A stretch of 64,000 nt of DNA from Calidifontibacillus oryziterrae (GTDB lineage: Bacteria > Bacillota > Bacilli > Bacillales > Bacillaceae_J), in the NCBI RefSeq assembly GCF_000331575.1, contig NZ_KB223527.1:903842-967841 (forward strand). Reading direction: 5' to 3'. The notes below the pieces were generated by a model. The model ran no database searches and had not been told where the DNA came from. It saw only the letters and a program-made list of their open reading frames with translations. The translations under genes were made by a program, and so were the position numbers. The stretch's first letter is position 1. Each line of letters starts with the position of its first letter. Below are positions 33,720-43,157 of this stretch, in pieces.

Positions 33720-35456
33720 CTATACCTTTAATGCCCCATAGACAGATACCTTATTCCTTCCCATTTGCTTTGCACCAGTGTACATCGCCCGATCTGCATT
33801 ACGCAATAAAGAAAATGGTTCATCACAGTCTTCTGGGGCAGTTGCTACTCCAAGCGAAGCCGTTACGGAGATTTTTAATTTATTTAATCCTTCAGAAATT
33901 GACTGATCAATCGTAAAAGGATTATTCGAAATTTCCTTCCGTATCATTTCAGCTAAATTATACGCTTCATCTTTATTGTAGCCAGGCAGTAAAAGTACAA
34001 ATTCCTCTCCACCAAATCTTGCTACAATCCCTTTAGACCTTATGATTTCTTTTAATCTTTCAGCTAACTCACATAGTATTTCATTCCCAGCTTGATGACC
34101 GTATGTATCATTAATAGATTTAAAATGATCAAGGTCTAAAATAACTAAAGAAATATGATTCAAATTTTGATGAAGCTGATTAAAGGTTTCTACTAATATC
34201 TTTTCAAAATATCGATAGTTGTATAGTTTCGTTAAAGGACACCTTTCACTTTCCCGCTTTTTTTGCTCATAAAGCTTTGAGTTTTCTACAGCTACTGCTA
34301 AATGTGATGCCAAAATATCAATAATACTCAATTGATATTTATCAAAGGCATTTTTCTTTCGCGACCCAAGCACGATAACACCTGTAATGAGCCTATTTCT
34401 CTTTATTGGAACAACTAGCAAACTTTCAACGTCTATCGTAAAGTACTTTTTCTGTAAATGATGCCATTGTGAAGCTGTTTTATATAATTCACTTTGCCCT
34501 AATATCCAAGCTCGATAAAAAATTCCTTCACCTCTATTTATTGGCATGTCTTTAATTGGTTGTTCCTGCCCATTTTCAATATGCCGCAAAAGAGACAAAG
34601 AATTACCACGGACACCAAAAATATAGATAAAATCAACGGGAAGCATGATATATAAATTATCAATAAACAATTTTAAAACCTCAGACTTTTTCAATCGAGC
34701 TGTTAATTGTTGACCAAGCTCACTCGTTTGTTTAAGATGATAATTCATTTTTTGACTTGTGTAGTATAGCTTTAAAATAAAAGAAACACTCAAAAATGGG
34801 ATACCGATTAGGAAAATCCCAATGGTTCCGATTGTACCGTAGATTATGTATAAAACAAGACCAAGCGGGAATACAAGTAAGGCTGTTAAGACTTCCCACC
34901 AAAACCCCCTACCAAAGAAGGTGACATTTCCCTTTTTCAGAAAAAGCCTACGCACTAAATACAACATAATGTGGTTACATAAAAAAATTACAAAAGCATA
35001 TATAGCTACTTCAAAATGGGTAGGTAAGTAAGTTAATAACACCACTCCATTAAATCCGCCTAGAACGGTATAAACATAGCCACCAAGCACGGATGAAATT
35101 AAAAATAGCAATAAATTTAATGGTATTTTGTATATGCTTTTTCTATCAATTCCTAAGCGAATGAGTAATGCTAAGACTGCGATTTGTGTTAATACAACTT
35201 CTATAAATAAACCAAAACGTAAAAAAACCGCCATAGAAATCCCTTGTATAAATAGGAGCGGTGTTTCATTAATAATAATTGGGAAAAGGGCAACCGCAAT
35301 CATCAATATGAGAAAAGTTAATATATCTAAGCCATAATGACTTACATAAAAGTGAACCTTTTCTATTTGCATATTATGTAACACCACAAGTGCCATTGGC
35401 CAACAGACTATCCAAATTAGCCATAAAAACGCTTGTTTCATTTTTGATGGTTGCAT
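33720..35456 (-). CDS. Membrane GAF-GGDEF diguanylate cyclase
   Basis: 578 residues. Six to seven membrane segments fill residues 1-210, a GAF-like sensor domain follows (about 240-390, MPINRGEGIFYRAWIL, ESLLVVPIKRNRLITGVIVL), and the C-terminal GGDEF domain has the intact active-site motif GGEEF at 482-486 and DLDHFKSINDTYGHQAGNE. The product would be c-di-GMP. The inhibitory I-site position reads RSKG instead of RxxD, so product feedback is probably absent. I use the ATG at 35456 with AAGGGGG upstream. It is convergent with cassette 2 and could feed the pilA riboswitch (inference). Confidence 0.9.
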   Translation of the reverse strand: MQPSKMKQAFLWLIWIVCWPMALVVLHNMQIEKVHFYVSHYGLDILTFLILMIAVALFPIIINETPLLFIQGISMAVFLRFGLFIEVVLTQIAVLALLIRLGIDRKSIYKIPLNLLLFLISSVLGGYVYTVLGGFNGVVLLTYLPTHFEVAIYAFVIFLCNHIMLYLVRRLFLKKGNVTFFGRGFWWEVLTALLVFPLGLVLYIIYGTIGTIGIFLIGIPFLSVSFILKLYYTSQKMNYHLKQTSELGQQLTARLKKSEVLKLFIDNLYIMLPVDFIYIFGVRGNSLSLLRHIENGQEQPIKDMPINRGEGIFYRAWILGQSELYKTASQWHHLQKKYFTIDVESLLVVPIKRNRLITGVIVLGSRKKNAFDKYQLSIIDILASHLAVAVENSKLYEQKKRESERCPLTKLYNYRYFEKILVETFNQLHQNLNHISLVILDLDHFKSINDTYGHQAGNEILCELAERLKEIIRSKGIVARFGGEEFVLLLPGYNKDEAYNLAEMIRKEISNNPFTIDQSISEGLNKLKISVTASLGVATAPEDCDEPFSLLRNADRAMYTGAKQMGRNKVSVYGALKV

Positions 35457-35564
35457 TATCTTCCCCCTTCCCGTCTTATTTCTTAATTTTCTGAACATTC
35501 ATTATTCCATTTTAACAAAAAATGTAAATGAATGTTATCGTTTTTAAATAATTTTAACTTTATT

Positions 35565-36863
35565 TTAAATATTTTTTATTACTTGCCTTACTTTTGATAT
35601 AAAATAAAGCGAGCCTGTTATAATTAAAACCTCATTTTCCTTCATAATTTTTATTTCGTTTTCTATTGCGATTTGCCAATTTGCTTCCATATGCTTCATA
35701 GCTGAAGTAGAGAGTTTGTACAAATCAGCAGCGAATGCACAGCGCGGATATTCAAATTGTGTAAATGTAATCGTATCCGCTATTTGATCTAACTTTGCTA
35801 CCATTTGTTGTAAGGCTTTATCCTTCATCGCACAAAATATAATTTTTACTTTTTTATTAGAATAGTAGCGTTGAATGGTTTCACATAAAGCATCAATGCC
35901 TTCAGGATTATGAGCTCCATCTACATATATGAGAGGGTTCTGGCTCATTTTTTCGAATCGCCCGATCCAGAAGGTATTTTTTAAACCGGATTTTATATGA
36001 TCCTCTTCAATATGATAAAAATAATATTGTTTTAAATATTGTATGGCCATTAATGCAACGGTAGAATTCTTTATTTGATGTTTACCCTTCATTGAAATCT
36101 CTAAACCTGAAATCGAATTGTAAGCTGATGTAAATGAAAATTTCTCAGTTTCATGTTCTTGGTTCACATCAAAATAATTAAAATCCTTGCCGAGCTGGTA
36201 AAGCTTAGACCGCTTTTGTCTACATGTCTCTTTGATGACATCAAGTGCAGCCTTTTGTTCAACTGCTGTGATTACTGAGATGCCAGATTTTATAATTCCG
36301 GCTTTTTCTGTTGCAATATCTTCAATGGTGTCCCCAAGAACATCCATATGATCATGCCCTATGTTTGTAATGATTGTAAGTAGTGGATGAACAACATTTG
36401 TTGAATCTAATCGTCCCCCTAAACCCGTCTCCATGATGGTAATATCCGAGACTGCTACTTTAGCAAAATATTCGATCGCAATAACCGTTAACACTTCAAA
36501 TTCTGTTGGTGCACCATATGGAGTTCCTTCCACCTTTTCGACGATTGGCTTCACCGTATTAACAATTGCAACAAAGTCATCATCGGAAATTGGTACGCCA
36601 TTTATACTTATTCTTTCGTTAAAAGCTTCAATAAATGGAGATGTAAACGTACCAACTGTATACCCGGCTGCTTGTAAAATATGTCTCATAAAGCTAACAG
36701 TTGAACCTTTTCCGTTCGTACCAGCTACATGAACGACCTTTAGTCTTCTTTCCGGGTGTTCTAACTGTTCAAGCATATAATTCATTCGTTCTAGCCCAGG
36801 TTTAATGCCAAATTTAAGTCGACCATTTAACCACTGTAATGCCTTTGTAAACTCAGTATCCAT
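35565..36863 (-). CDS. folC: Bifunctional folylpolyglutamate / dihydrofolate synthase
   Basis: 432 residues of the Mur-ligase superfamily that add glutamate to folates, with ATP. The P-loop HVAGTNGKGSTVSFM, the loop TSPFIEAFNERI, and METGLGGRLDSTNVV are the standard motifs. The start is the ATG at 36863 with AAGGAGG seven bases upstream; the longer open frame continues into a repeated element and is unlikely to be translated. It follows valS as in B. subtilis. Confidence 0.95.
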   Translation of the reverse strand: MDTEFTKALQWLNGRLKFGIKPGLERMNYMLEQLEHPERRLKVVHVAGTNGKGSTVSFMRHILQAAGYTVGTFTSPFIEAFNERISINGVPISDDDFVAIVNTVKPIVEKVEGTPYGAPTEFEVLTVIAIEYFAKVAVSDITIMETGLGGRLDSTNVVHPLLTIITNIGHDHMDVLGDTIEDIATEKAGIIKSGISVITAVEQKAALDVIKETCRQKRSKLYQLGKDFNYFDVNQEHETEKFSFTSAYNSISGLEISMKGKHQIKNSTVALMAIQYLKQYYFYHIEEDHIKSGLKNTFWIGRFEKMSQNPLIYVDGAHNPEGIDALCETIQRYYSNKKVKIIFCAMKDKALQQMVAKLDQIADTITFTQFEYPRCAFAADLYKLSTSAMKHMEANWQIAIENEIKIMKENEVLIITGSLYFISKVRQVIKNI

Positions 36864-36890
36864 TATAGAGCCTCCTTCTGGTGCGGATTC

Positions 36891-36969
36891 CTCAGTTTTG
36901 TCCTTCATCCTGCTTATGAAGGACATTTCTGGCGCCGCTTCACTCAGTTTTGTCCTTCATCCTGCTTAT
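36891..36969 (-). repeat. Direct repeat with palindrome ahead of folC
   Basis: A 27-bp sequence starting CTCAGTTTTGTCCTTCATCC occurs at 36891-36917 and again at 36943-36969, within a roughly 52-bp imperfect tandem duplication. The first copy forms a perfect hairpin, TGTCCTTCAT / ATGAAGGACA (36899-36908, 36916-36925). The stretch is open in frame with folC, but the good binding site lies downstream of it. Confidence 0.85.
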
Positions 36970-37036
36970 ACTATAATTTCTAGTCGATTTCTCGACCATT
37001 AGTGACCATTAGAGAACATTCATTATTAACCATAAA

Positions 37037-37081
37037 GAAAAATCCCAAACCACCTACGCCAAATAACTTAGATGGTCTGGG
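37037..37081 (-). terminator. Intrinsic terminator after valS
   Basis: On the minus strand CCCAGACCATCTA and TAGGTGGTTTGGG pair over 13 positions (two G-U pairs), followed by GATTTTTC. The plus strand also has TATTTTTTAT after the stem, so it may work both ways. Confidence 0.88.
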
Positions 37082-37098
37082 TATTTTTTATATTCCCT

Positions 37099-39741
37099 TT
37101 AATTCTTCAATTCTTTAATTCTCGCCTCGACTGTTGCCCGCTTTTCTAGGTAATCCTGCTCTTTTTTCCGCTCCTCCTCGACAACATTGGCTGGTGCTTT
37201 AGAAATAAATTTCTCATTCGCTAATTTCTTTTGAACTCGATCTACTTCAGCATTTAATTTTTCTAGTTCTTTCTCTAACCGAGCAATCTCTTCTTCCATG
37301 TTAATTAAACCTTCTAATGGTAACGATAATTCAGCACCTGTTACAACTGCCGTCATTGCTTTTTCATCAGTGGAAATCTCAAGAGCAATAGTTAATTCGC
37401 TAGGATTACAGAAACGTTCTAAATAATGGCGGTTCTTTTCCAAGTTCACTAAAACATCTTGATTCTTCGCTTTAATATTCAATTTGATTTGCTTACTCAT
37501 AGGTGTATTCACTTCAGCACGTATATTACGAACCGCACGGATTATATCAACTAATAATTTCATTTCTTCCGCAGCAGCCTCGTCTGTTACCTCACTACGA
37601 ACCTCTGGCCACTTTGCGACAGTAATGGATTCACCTTGATGCGGCAACGCCTGCCAAATTTCCTCTGTAATAAATGGCATGAATGGGTGTAACAGTCTCA
37701 TTGTATTATCCAGCACATAGGCAAGAACTGAACGTGTTGTTTTCTTTGCATCTTCATCCTCGCCATATAAAGGTAGCTTCGCCATTTCAATGTACCAGTC
37801 ACAAACATCGTCCCAAATGAAGTTATAAAGGACACGGCCGACTTCACCAAACTCATACTTATCAGCCATCTTTGTAACACTTTCAATCGTTTCATTTAAT
37901 CGTGTTAAAATCCATTTATCAGCTACTGATTTTTCACCGGAAAAATCTAGCTCCTCATACGTAATCCCGTTCATATTCATAAGGGCAAACCTTGATGCAT
38001 TCCAAATTTTATTGGCAAAGTTCCATGTAGATTCAACCTTTTCCCAAACGAAACGTAAATCCTGCCCTGGTGAGCTTCCAGTTGATAAGAAGTATCGCAA
38101 CGAGTCGGCCCCATACTTCTCAATTACATCCATTGGATCAACACCGTTACCGAGTGATTTACTCATTTTTCGTCCTTCTGCATCACGTACAAGTCCGTGA
38201 ATTAATACATCATTAAATGGACGCTTATCTGTAAATTCTAGACCTTGGAAAATCATCCGCGATACCCAGAAGAAAATGATATCATAACCAGTTACTAAGC
38301 AATCTGTCGGATAAAAGCGTTTATAATCATTTGCATTTTCATCCGGCCAACCTAACGTAGAGAATGGCCATAGCGCTGAACTAAACCATGTATCTAAAAC
38401 ATCCTCATCCTGTTTCCAGTTTTCCAAATCCGCTGGAGCTTCATGGCCAACATATACCTCGCCCGTTTCTTTATGATACCAAGCTGGAATACGGTGACCC
38501 CACCATAATTGCCGTGATATACACCAATCACGGATGTTTTCTAACCAATGAAGATATGTTTTCTCGAAACGATCCGGGACAAAGTTTACCTTTCCGTCCC
38601 CTTTTTGAAGCTCAATTGCCCGATCAGCTAAAGGCTGCATTTTTACAAACCATTGCGTTGACAAATAAGGTTCAACAACGGCCCCGCTCCGCTCAGAATG
38701 CCCAACTGAATGAAGATGATCTTCAATTTTAAATAACACGCCCTGTTCTTCTAGGTCTTTCACAATTTGTTTACGGCACTCGAAGCGATCCATACCTTCA
38801 TATTTACCAGCAAGCTTATTCATCGTGCCATCTTCATTCATGACAAGTACACGCTCTAAGCCATGACGATTTCCAAGTTCAAAATCGTTCGGGTCATGCG
38901 CTGGCGTAATCTTTACAGCACCGGAACCAAATTCCATATCAACATAGTCATCGGCTACGATTGGAATTTCACGGCCAACGATTGGTAGCTTTACCATTTT
39001 CCCAATAAGGTGCTTGTAGCGCTCATCATCTGGATGTACGGCTACCGCGGTATCACCAAGCATTGTTTCTGGTCGCGTTGTTGCAATTTCAATCGAGCCT
39101 GTCCCATCAGTTAGCGGATAACGCATATGATAAAATGCACCTTGCACATCCTTATAAATAACTTCGATGTCTGATAACGCTGTTTTCGTTTGCGGATCCC
39201 AGTTAATAATATATTCCCCACGATAGATTAGCCCTTTTTCGTAAAGCTTTACAAAGACTTCGCGAACTGCTTTTGATAAGCCCTCGTCCAACGTAAAGCG
39301 CTCCCGGCTATAATCAAGACCGAGTCCAAGCTTCGCCCATTGCTTACGGATAAAATCTGCATATTCCTGCTTCCATTCCCACGCCTTTTCCAGAAATTTC
39401 TCACGGCCTAAGTCGTATCGTGATTTTCCCTCTTCACGTAGCTTTTCTTCAACCTTTGCTTGTGTTGCAATTCCGGCATGATCCATACCTGGTAGCCATA
39501 ATACATCGTAGCCTTGCATACGTTTCATTCTCGTTAAAATATCTTGAAGAGTTGTATCCCAAGCATGTCCTAAATGCAGCTTTCCGGTAACATTTGGGGG
39601 TGGAATTACAATTGTATAAGGTTTTTTATCCGGATTATTTTCAGCCTCAAAAAATTTTCCTTGTAACCACCATTCATAGCGGTTTTGCTCCACCGACTGC
39701 GGATCATATTTTGTTGATAAATTAATTTCCTGATTACTCAT
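37099..39741 (-). CDS. valS: Valine-tRNA ligase
   Basis: An 880-residue class I aminoacyl-tRNA synthetase that charges tRNA-Val and edits threonine. The HIGH motif is HLGH (residues 56-59, in [16 protein letters not shown]), the KMSKS motif is intact ([12 protein letters not shown], about residue 525), and the editing domain sits between (about 190-350). The C-terminal coiled coil ([20 protein letters not shown]) is the tRNA-binding arm. AGGAGG precedes the ATG. It lies upstream of folC. Confidence 0.98.
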   Translation of the reverse strand: MSNQEINLSTKYDPQSVEQNRYEWWLQGKFFEAENNPDKKPYTIVIPPPNVTGKLHLGHAWDTTLQDILTRMKRMQGYDVLWLPGMDHAGIATQAKVEEKLREEGKSRYDLGREKFLEKAWEWKQEYADFIRKQWAKLGLGLDYSRERFTLDEGLSKAVREVFVKLYEKGLIYRGEYIINWDPQTKTALSDIEVIYKDVQGAFYHMRYPLTDGTGSIEIATTRPETMLGDTAVAVHPDDERYKHLIGKMVKLPIVGREIPIVADDYVDMEFGSGAVKITPAHDPNDFELGNRHGLERVLVMNEDGTMNKLAGKYEGMDRFECRKQIVKDLEEQGVLFKIEDHLHSVGHSERSGAVVEPYLSTQWFVKMQPLADRAIELQKGDGKVNFVPDRFEKTYLHWLENIRDWCISRQLWWGHRIPAWYHKETGEVYVGHEAPADLENWKQDEDVLDTWFSSALWPFSTLGWPDENANDYKRFYPTDCLVTGYDIIFFWVSRMIFQGLEFTDKRPFNDVLIHGLVRDAEGRKMSKSLGNGVDPMDVIEKYGADSLRYFLSTGSSPGQDLRFVWEKVESTWNFANKIWNASRFALMNMNGITYEELDFSGEKSVADKWILTRLNETIESVTKMADKYEFGEVGRVLYNFIWDDVCDWYIEMAKLPLYGEDEDAKKTTRSVLAYVLDNTMRLLHPFMPFITEEIWQALPHQGESITVAKWPEVRSEVTDEAAAEEMKLLVDIIRAVRNIRAEVNTPMSKQIKLNIKAKNQDVLVNLEKNRHYLERFCNPSELTIALEISTDEKAMTAVVTGAELSLPLEGLINMEEEIARLEKELEKLNAEVDRVQKKLANEKFISKAPANVVEEERKKEQDYLEKRATVEARIKELKN

Positions 39742-40061
39742 TCAAAAATCCTCCTCAAATTTGGTGAAAACGAAAAAACTTCTTAAGCCCTGTAAAAGGA
39801 CGAAAGAAGTTATGGGCTCAACATAGCACTCTTCCTGTCATAGCTTGTTACATTAACAATAACTATATGATTTCAAAATGGTTCTAATAATTTTATGTAC
39901 TACAATAGTTTACCTATTAAATCAGTAAAACGTCAATAGTATTGGCTTCTTTTTGGAAAAATAATCAGATGTTCTTTAACTTTAAATAAAATAGCACTAT
40001 TTCCTAGATGCGACCATACAATATAGATAACAAACGTTTTTTTACAGAGGAGGCTTTCTAT
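39742..40061. other. Intergenic region: valS leader and promoter region of the small ORF
   Basis: This 320-base stretch lies between divergent genes. It contains the valS leader with a terminator-like hairpin (listed separately). I found no copy of the T-box core (AGGGTGGTACCGCG) that precedes valS in B. subtilis. The rest, 39812-40040, is AT-rich without other recognisable signals. Confidence 0.6.
39773..39811 (-). promoter_or_regulatory. Candidate transcription attenuator in the valS leader
   Basis: On the minus strand AACTTCTT and AAGAAGTT (39804-39811, 39777-39784) pair around a 19-base loop, followed by TTTTTTCG. An upstream GAGCCC could instead pair with GGGCTT inside the loop, giving a competing fold. 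It lies about 30 bases before the valS ribosome binding site. It could be the end of a degenerate T-box leader, but the tRNA-binding core is not visible. Confidence 0.5.
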
Positions 40062-40250
40062 ATGAGTCGCTTTTATAGATTCCGTCTTCCACCTTGGGCC
40101 CGTCATTTTCTTTTAGTGATGGAACAAGTAACATTGCCGCTTGTCATCTTTCAAGCGTTACGAACCTTGCTCCTACCAACTACATTAGATGTTATTTTAT
40201 TATCTCTATTAGTCTTACTTTTAGTTGCCTTTACACTTGAATGGATCTAG
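40062..40250 (+). CDS. Small two-helix membrane protein, unknown function
   Basis: 62 residues from the ATG at 40062, which has AGAGGAGG eight bases upstream; the open frame extends further 5' but without a binding site. The product is basic at the N-terminus (SRFYRFRLPPWARHFLL) with two hydrophobic helices (about 20-35 and 40-60). A strong binding site and a terminator directly behind make it a real transcription unit. I do not recognise the family. Confidence 0.65.
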   Translation: MSRFYRFRLPPWARHFLLVMEQVTLPLVIFQALRTLLLPTTLDVILLSLLVLLLVAFTLEWI

Positions 40251-40253
40251 AAA

Positions 40254-40286
40254 ATCCCAGATAGATAAAAAATCTATTTGGGATTT
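40254..40286. terminator. Bidirectional terminator between the small ORF and ysxE
   Basis: ATCCCAGATAGAT and ATCTATTTGGGAT pair closely (one G-T) with a short A loop. TTTTTCTG follows on the plus strand and TTTTC on the minus strand, serving the two convergent genes. Confidence 0.82.
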
Positions 40287-40325
40287 TTCTGTTTATTAGA
40301 TGGTATAGTTTCTTAATGTTTTACG

Positions 40326-41360
40326 TTACAATATTTCTTCCGTGCTTGCTTGCCTGTTCTGCTCGATTACTTGTTGGAGTTGCTGAACAAATGCTTTTGC
40401 TGCTTGCAATTGCCAAATATAGCGTTGCAATTGAACAACTGAGGTTTTTTCAGGTAACGTTCGATCATTTCGATAGTGTTTAATACAATTATAAATTCCA
40501 CTTGTTTTCGTTAAATAATACATGAATAATAATCTCTCGTCCTCCGTTAAATGATTGTGATGATTATATTGATTATACTGTTGGAGTGTACTTGAAGAGA
40601 ACTGCGGGGTTTTATAAAAAAGTTTTTTAAAATAGTAAAGAAGATCATATATCGGCGAAGCAGTAAAAGAACGTTCAAAGCTTGTTAAGTAAGGATGCCC
40701 ATTTTCATCATAGAGTAAATGACTAGGCCTTACATTCCCATGACAAATAACAATTCGATTATTTGTTTTCTCTAATACATTATTATACCAGTCCTCGAGC
40801 TGATTTAATGAAAACTGTTCCATCTGCATGAATAGATTGAAATATGTGCAATACAAGAGATCATAAGGCGACATATAAAGTCTTTTTTCACATTGGTCAA
40901 TATAACGTTCATAATCTAATTTTCTTATTTCAGCTCTGTATATAGCTTTTTCATAATATTTTTTATAGTACTCTTTATTAATCTTTTCTTTATTAGCTGT
41001 AACTATATGGACTTTTGCAATTTGCTTCATTAACTCGTTTTCACGATTTTCTTTTTCCACCCCTTTACCTTCTAACCACGGCATTAAATAATAATACATG
41101 CCATCCCTATGGATCATATATTCACCAGACTGAGTTGGGTAGATTGGGACAGAATGTCGGTATCCATTTAAATGAAGCGTTTGGATTGTAAACAAGAAGG
41201 ATTTTCGTTGAACATCTGTTAATTCAGTTTCCTTCAATGCGAAAGTACCTTTTTTTGAATATATTTTAATGATCTTTCCGATTTTCTCCATAAACTCTGC
41301 CTCTATCTGATACATACGGAGAAGATTTTGATATTGATCTATCATACCTTGGTGTATCAT
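40326..41360 (-). CDS. ysxE: Spore coat kinase-like protein YsxE (CotS family)
   Basis: 344 residues of the CotS/YsxE/YutH family of aminoglycoside phosphotransferase-like spore proteins, probably inactive or atypical kinases located in the coat. Family features are IIKIYSKKGTFALKET near residue 30, YYLMPWLEGKG near 85 and VICHGNVRPSHLLYDENGHP near 210, the degenerate catalytic loop (HGNVRPSH). I use the ATG at 41360, with GAGGTGG six bases upstream. It follows spoVID, as in B. subtilis. Confidence 0.9.
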   Translation of the reverse strand: MIHQGMIDQYQNLLRMYQIEAEFMEKIGKIIKIYSKKGTFALKETELTDVQRKSFLFTIQTLHLNGYRHSVPIYPTQSGEYMIHRDGMYYYLMPWLEGKGVEKENRENELMKQIAKVHIVTANKEKINKEYYKKYYEKAIYRAEIRKLDYERYIDQCEKRLYMSPYDLLYCTYFNLFMQMEQFSLNQLEDWYNNVLEKTNNRIVICHGNVRPSHLLYDENGHPYLTSFERSFTASPIYDLLYYFKKLFYKTPQFSSSTLQQYNQYNHHNHLTEDERLLFMYYLTKTSGIYNCIKHYRNDRTLPEKTSVVQLQRYIWQLQAAKAFVQQLQQVIEQNRQASTEEIL

Positions 41361-41441
41361 TATCGACCACCTCATGTTCAAGTTATAGATAAATTTAGAA
41401 GGGGCCCCCTAATGGAAGCCCTTTGCCCTCGACTAAATCGT

Positions 41442-42776
41442 TCAATCAACACCAGCATATTCTGGAATATATAAAATTTGTCCCTCTTCCACGATATCGT
41501 CAGTTAGGCCATTTAATCTTATAATTTGACTTACAGAAATCTCATAGCTTGCCGCTATATTACTTAACGTATCACCTTGTTGGACAATTCTCATTCGCAG
41601 CTTTGAGAAGTCTTGTTCACCCTCTGATGAAAGCATTTTTGTTAAATATAATGCATTTTCAGAACGAACTGATGATTTCTTAGGTGCTTCATTATCCTCT
41701 TTCATCATTTCTTCTTTTGCAGCAACGCCTATCTGTTGTTGTTCAGATGAATACAGGCTTTTTGGGTTCCAAGCATATGCTTGATTCTCTGAACGACCCT
41801 TTACACCAATTTGAGGAGTATTTTCATTGGAATCAACTACAACTCCGGTATGGACTTCATCCTTTTTGGATTCTCTGCTTTCAACGTCCATTTTTGGGTC
41901 AGTAAACTTCTCTTCAATTTGAGTAACAGATTCTTTTAGGATGGCCTGATTCGTTGCTTCATCTACTTTTTCTTCCTTCCGATACTCGACAGCTTGTTGG
42001 GAGTTCACCAGTTGTGGTTCGGCATCATTTGATTCCCCATTTGTTATCTCCTTTTTCGAAACTACTTCTTTACGAACCTCTGTTGTAAAAGAAGGAAATT
42101 TTTCTACAGGTGCTTTCCTGTATTCACCACTTGCTCTATTAAAATAATCTATAAATGGTGTAATTTTTTGTTCTTTCACAATTTTGTTTTGGTCACCATT
42201 TATTGTCGCTTCAGTCGCAGGCGCTTCTAAAATAGAATCTGTCCTATTTTCATTTGCATCTGTTTCCAAATCATCGTTACGTACAGTTTCATTTTCTGTA
42301 GTAGCGATTCCCTTAGTCTTTTCATTAACTATTCCACTAATTGCCAAATCGGCTTTTAATTCTAGCCGCCCTTGTTCTGGAAGTTCATAATCAAATGACT
42401 CGATCAAAACGTAGACATCCTCAAGACTTCGAACTCGATTTGTCGGTATAGTTATATCAACAGGAAAACGATGCTTCATACAATGAATCCCACCGTCTTT
42501 TTCTAGTATTTCATCTATAGTTCTTACTGTTGAAATATCTCGATAAAAATCAGTCCCCAAATCATTTTCTGAGGTTGAATCGCCGTCAGTAGTCTTTGGG
42601 TAATAATCACCAGTTAATACCAAAGCACCTCGAATTGAAATATAATTCTCATGCTCTTGAATTGAAATTTCTGGATCAAGTGACATTGAAAGCAAATCGG
42701 ACACTTCCTGTCCTTTTTTAAACCACACTGATTCCTCTACTGAAAACCGAATTGAAGACGTATGATTAAAAGTCAA
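41442..42776 (-). CDS. spoVID: SpoVID, spore coat encasement protein
   Basis: SpoVID recruits coat proteins (through SafA and SpoIVA) to wrap the forespore. The 444-residue product has the conserved N-terminal domain (IRFSVEESVWFKKGQEVSDL, LSLDPEISIQE-like) of about 180 residues. A low-complexity acidic linker follows, and the C-terminal LysM domain (MRIVQQGDTLSNIAASYEIS, EEGQILYIPEY) binds lipid II or peptidoglycan. I choose the TTG at 42776, which has AAGGGGGAG eight bases upstream and aligns with the B. subtilis start; the longer GTG frame lacks a spaced site. The promoter is probably sigma-E type but I cannot point to it. Confidence 0.93.
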   Translation of the reverse strand: MTFNHTSSIRFSVEESVWFKKGQEVSDLLSMSLDPEISIQEHENYISIRGALVLTGDYYPKTTDGDSTSENDLGTDFYRDISTVRTIDEILEKDGGIHCMKHRFPVDITIPTNRVRSLEDVYVLIESFDYELPEQGRLELKADLAISGIVNEKTKGIATTENETVRNDDLETDANENRTDSILEAPATEATINGDQNKIVKEQKITPFIDYFNRASGEYRKAPVEKFPSFTTEVRKEVVSKKEITNGESNDAEPQLVNSQQAVEYRKEEKVDEATNQAILKESVTQIEEKFTDPKMDVESRESKKDEVHTGVVVDSNENTPQIGVKGRSENQAYAWNPKSLYSSEQQQIGVAAKEEMMKEDNEAPKKSSVRSENALYLTKMLSSEGEQDFSKLRMRIVQQGDTLSNIAASYEISVSQIIRLNGLTDDIVEEGQILYIPEYAGVD

Positions 42777-43100
42777 CTTAAATTCTCCCCCTTCATAAAG
42801 TGAAACTTCCATCAGCGCGATATTCACTCCCCACTGATGGTTAGTTGAATCAATCGGGTTGATTGCGTCCGTTCGTCCTCACTAAGTAGATGAAGTGAGG
42901 CTTGCGGATGATTACACCGGGATAAATAGAGGCTATTCAAAAAGTCATGAAACCTTTCGAACCCACAATTAAACCTATGTCATTACAGATTTATGAAGGG
43001 ACAAGGATATTTATGTCATATATTTTGAATTTATTGGAGGGACACAGTAGTGTCCATAGTGGTGTCCATAGAGGTTCCTGACCCCTCCATTTTATGGTAA
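42777..43100. other. Intergenic region with several small palindromes, spoVID upstream
   Basis: No gene is visible in these bases. The stretch holds CCTCACT / AGTGAGG (42877-42883, 42894-42900), AATCAA / TTGATT near 42848-42864, and around 43040-43090 GGACACAGTAGTGTCC followed by a second GTGTCC, enclosed by GGAGGG / CCCCTCC. These look like debris of a small repeat element rather than a riboswitch I know. spoVID promoter elements must lie here. Confidence 0.5.
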
Positions 43101-43143
43101 ACAAAAAGCTCATTGGGACCGAAAATTCGGTTCCAATGAGCTT
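43101..43143 (-). terminator. Terminator after hemL
   Basis: AAGCTCATTGGAACCGAA and TTCGGTCCCAATGAGCTT pair almost perfectly on the minus strand (one G-U), followed by TTTGTTT. It ends the hemAXCDBL transcript. Confidence 0.92.
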
Positions 43144-43157
43144 CATATGGATAAAGT

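Noticed and set aside
39742-40007. Full T-box leader for valS
   Set aside because: The conserved AGGGTGGTACCGCG core is absent; only a terminator-like hairpin remains.
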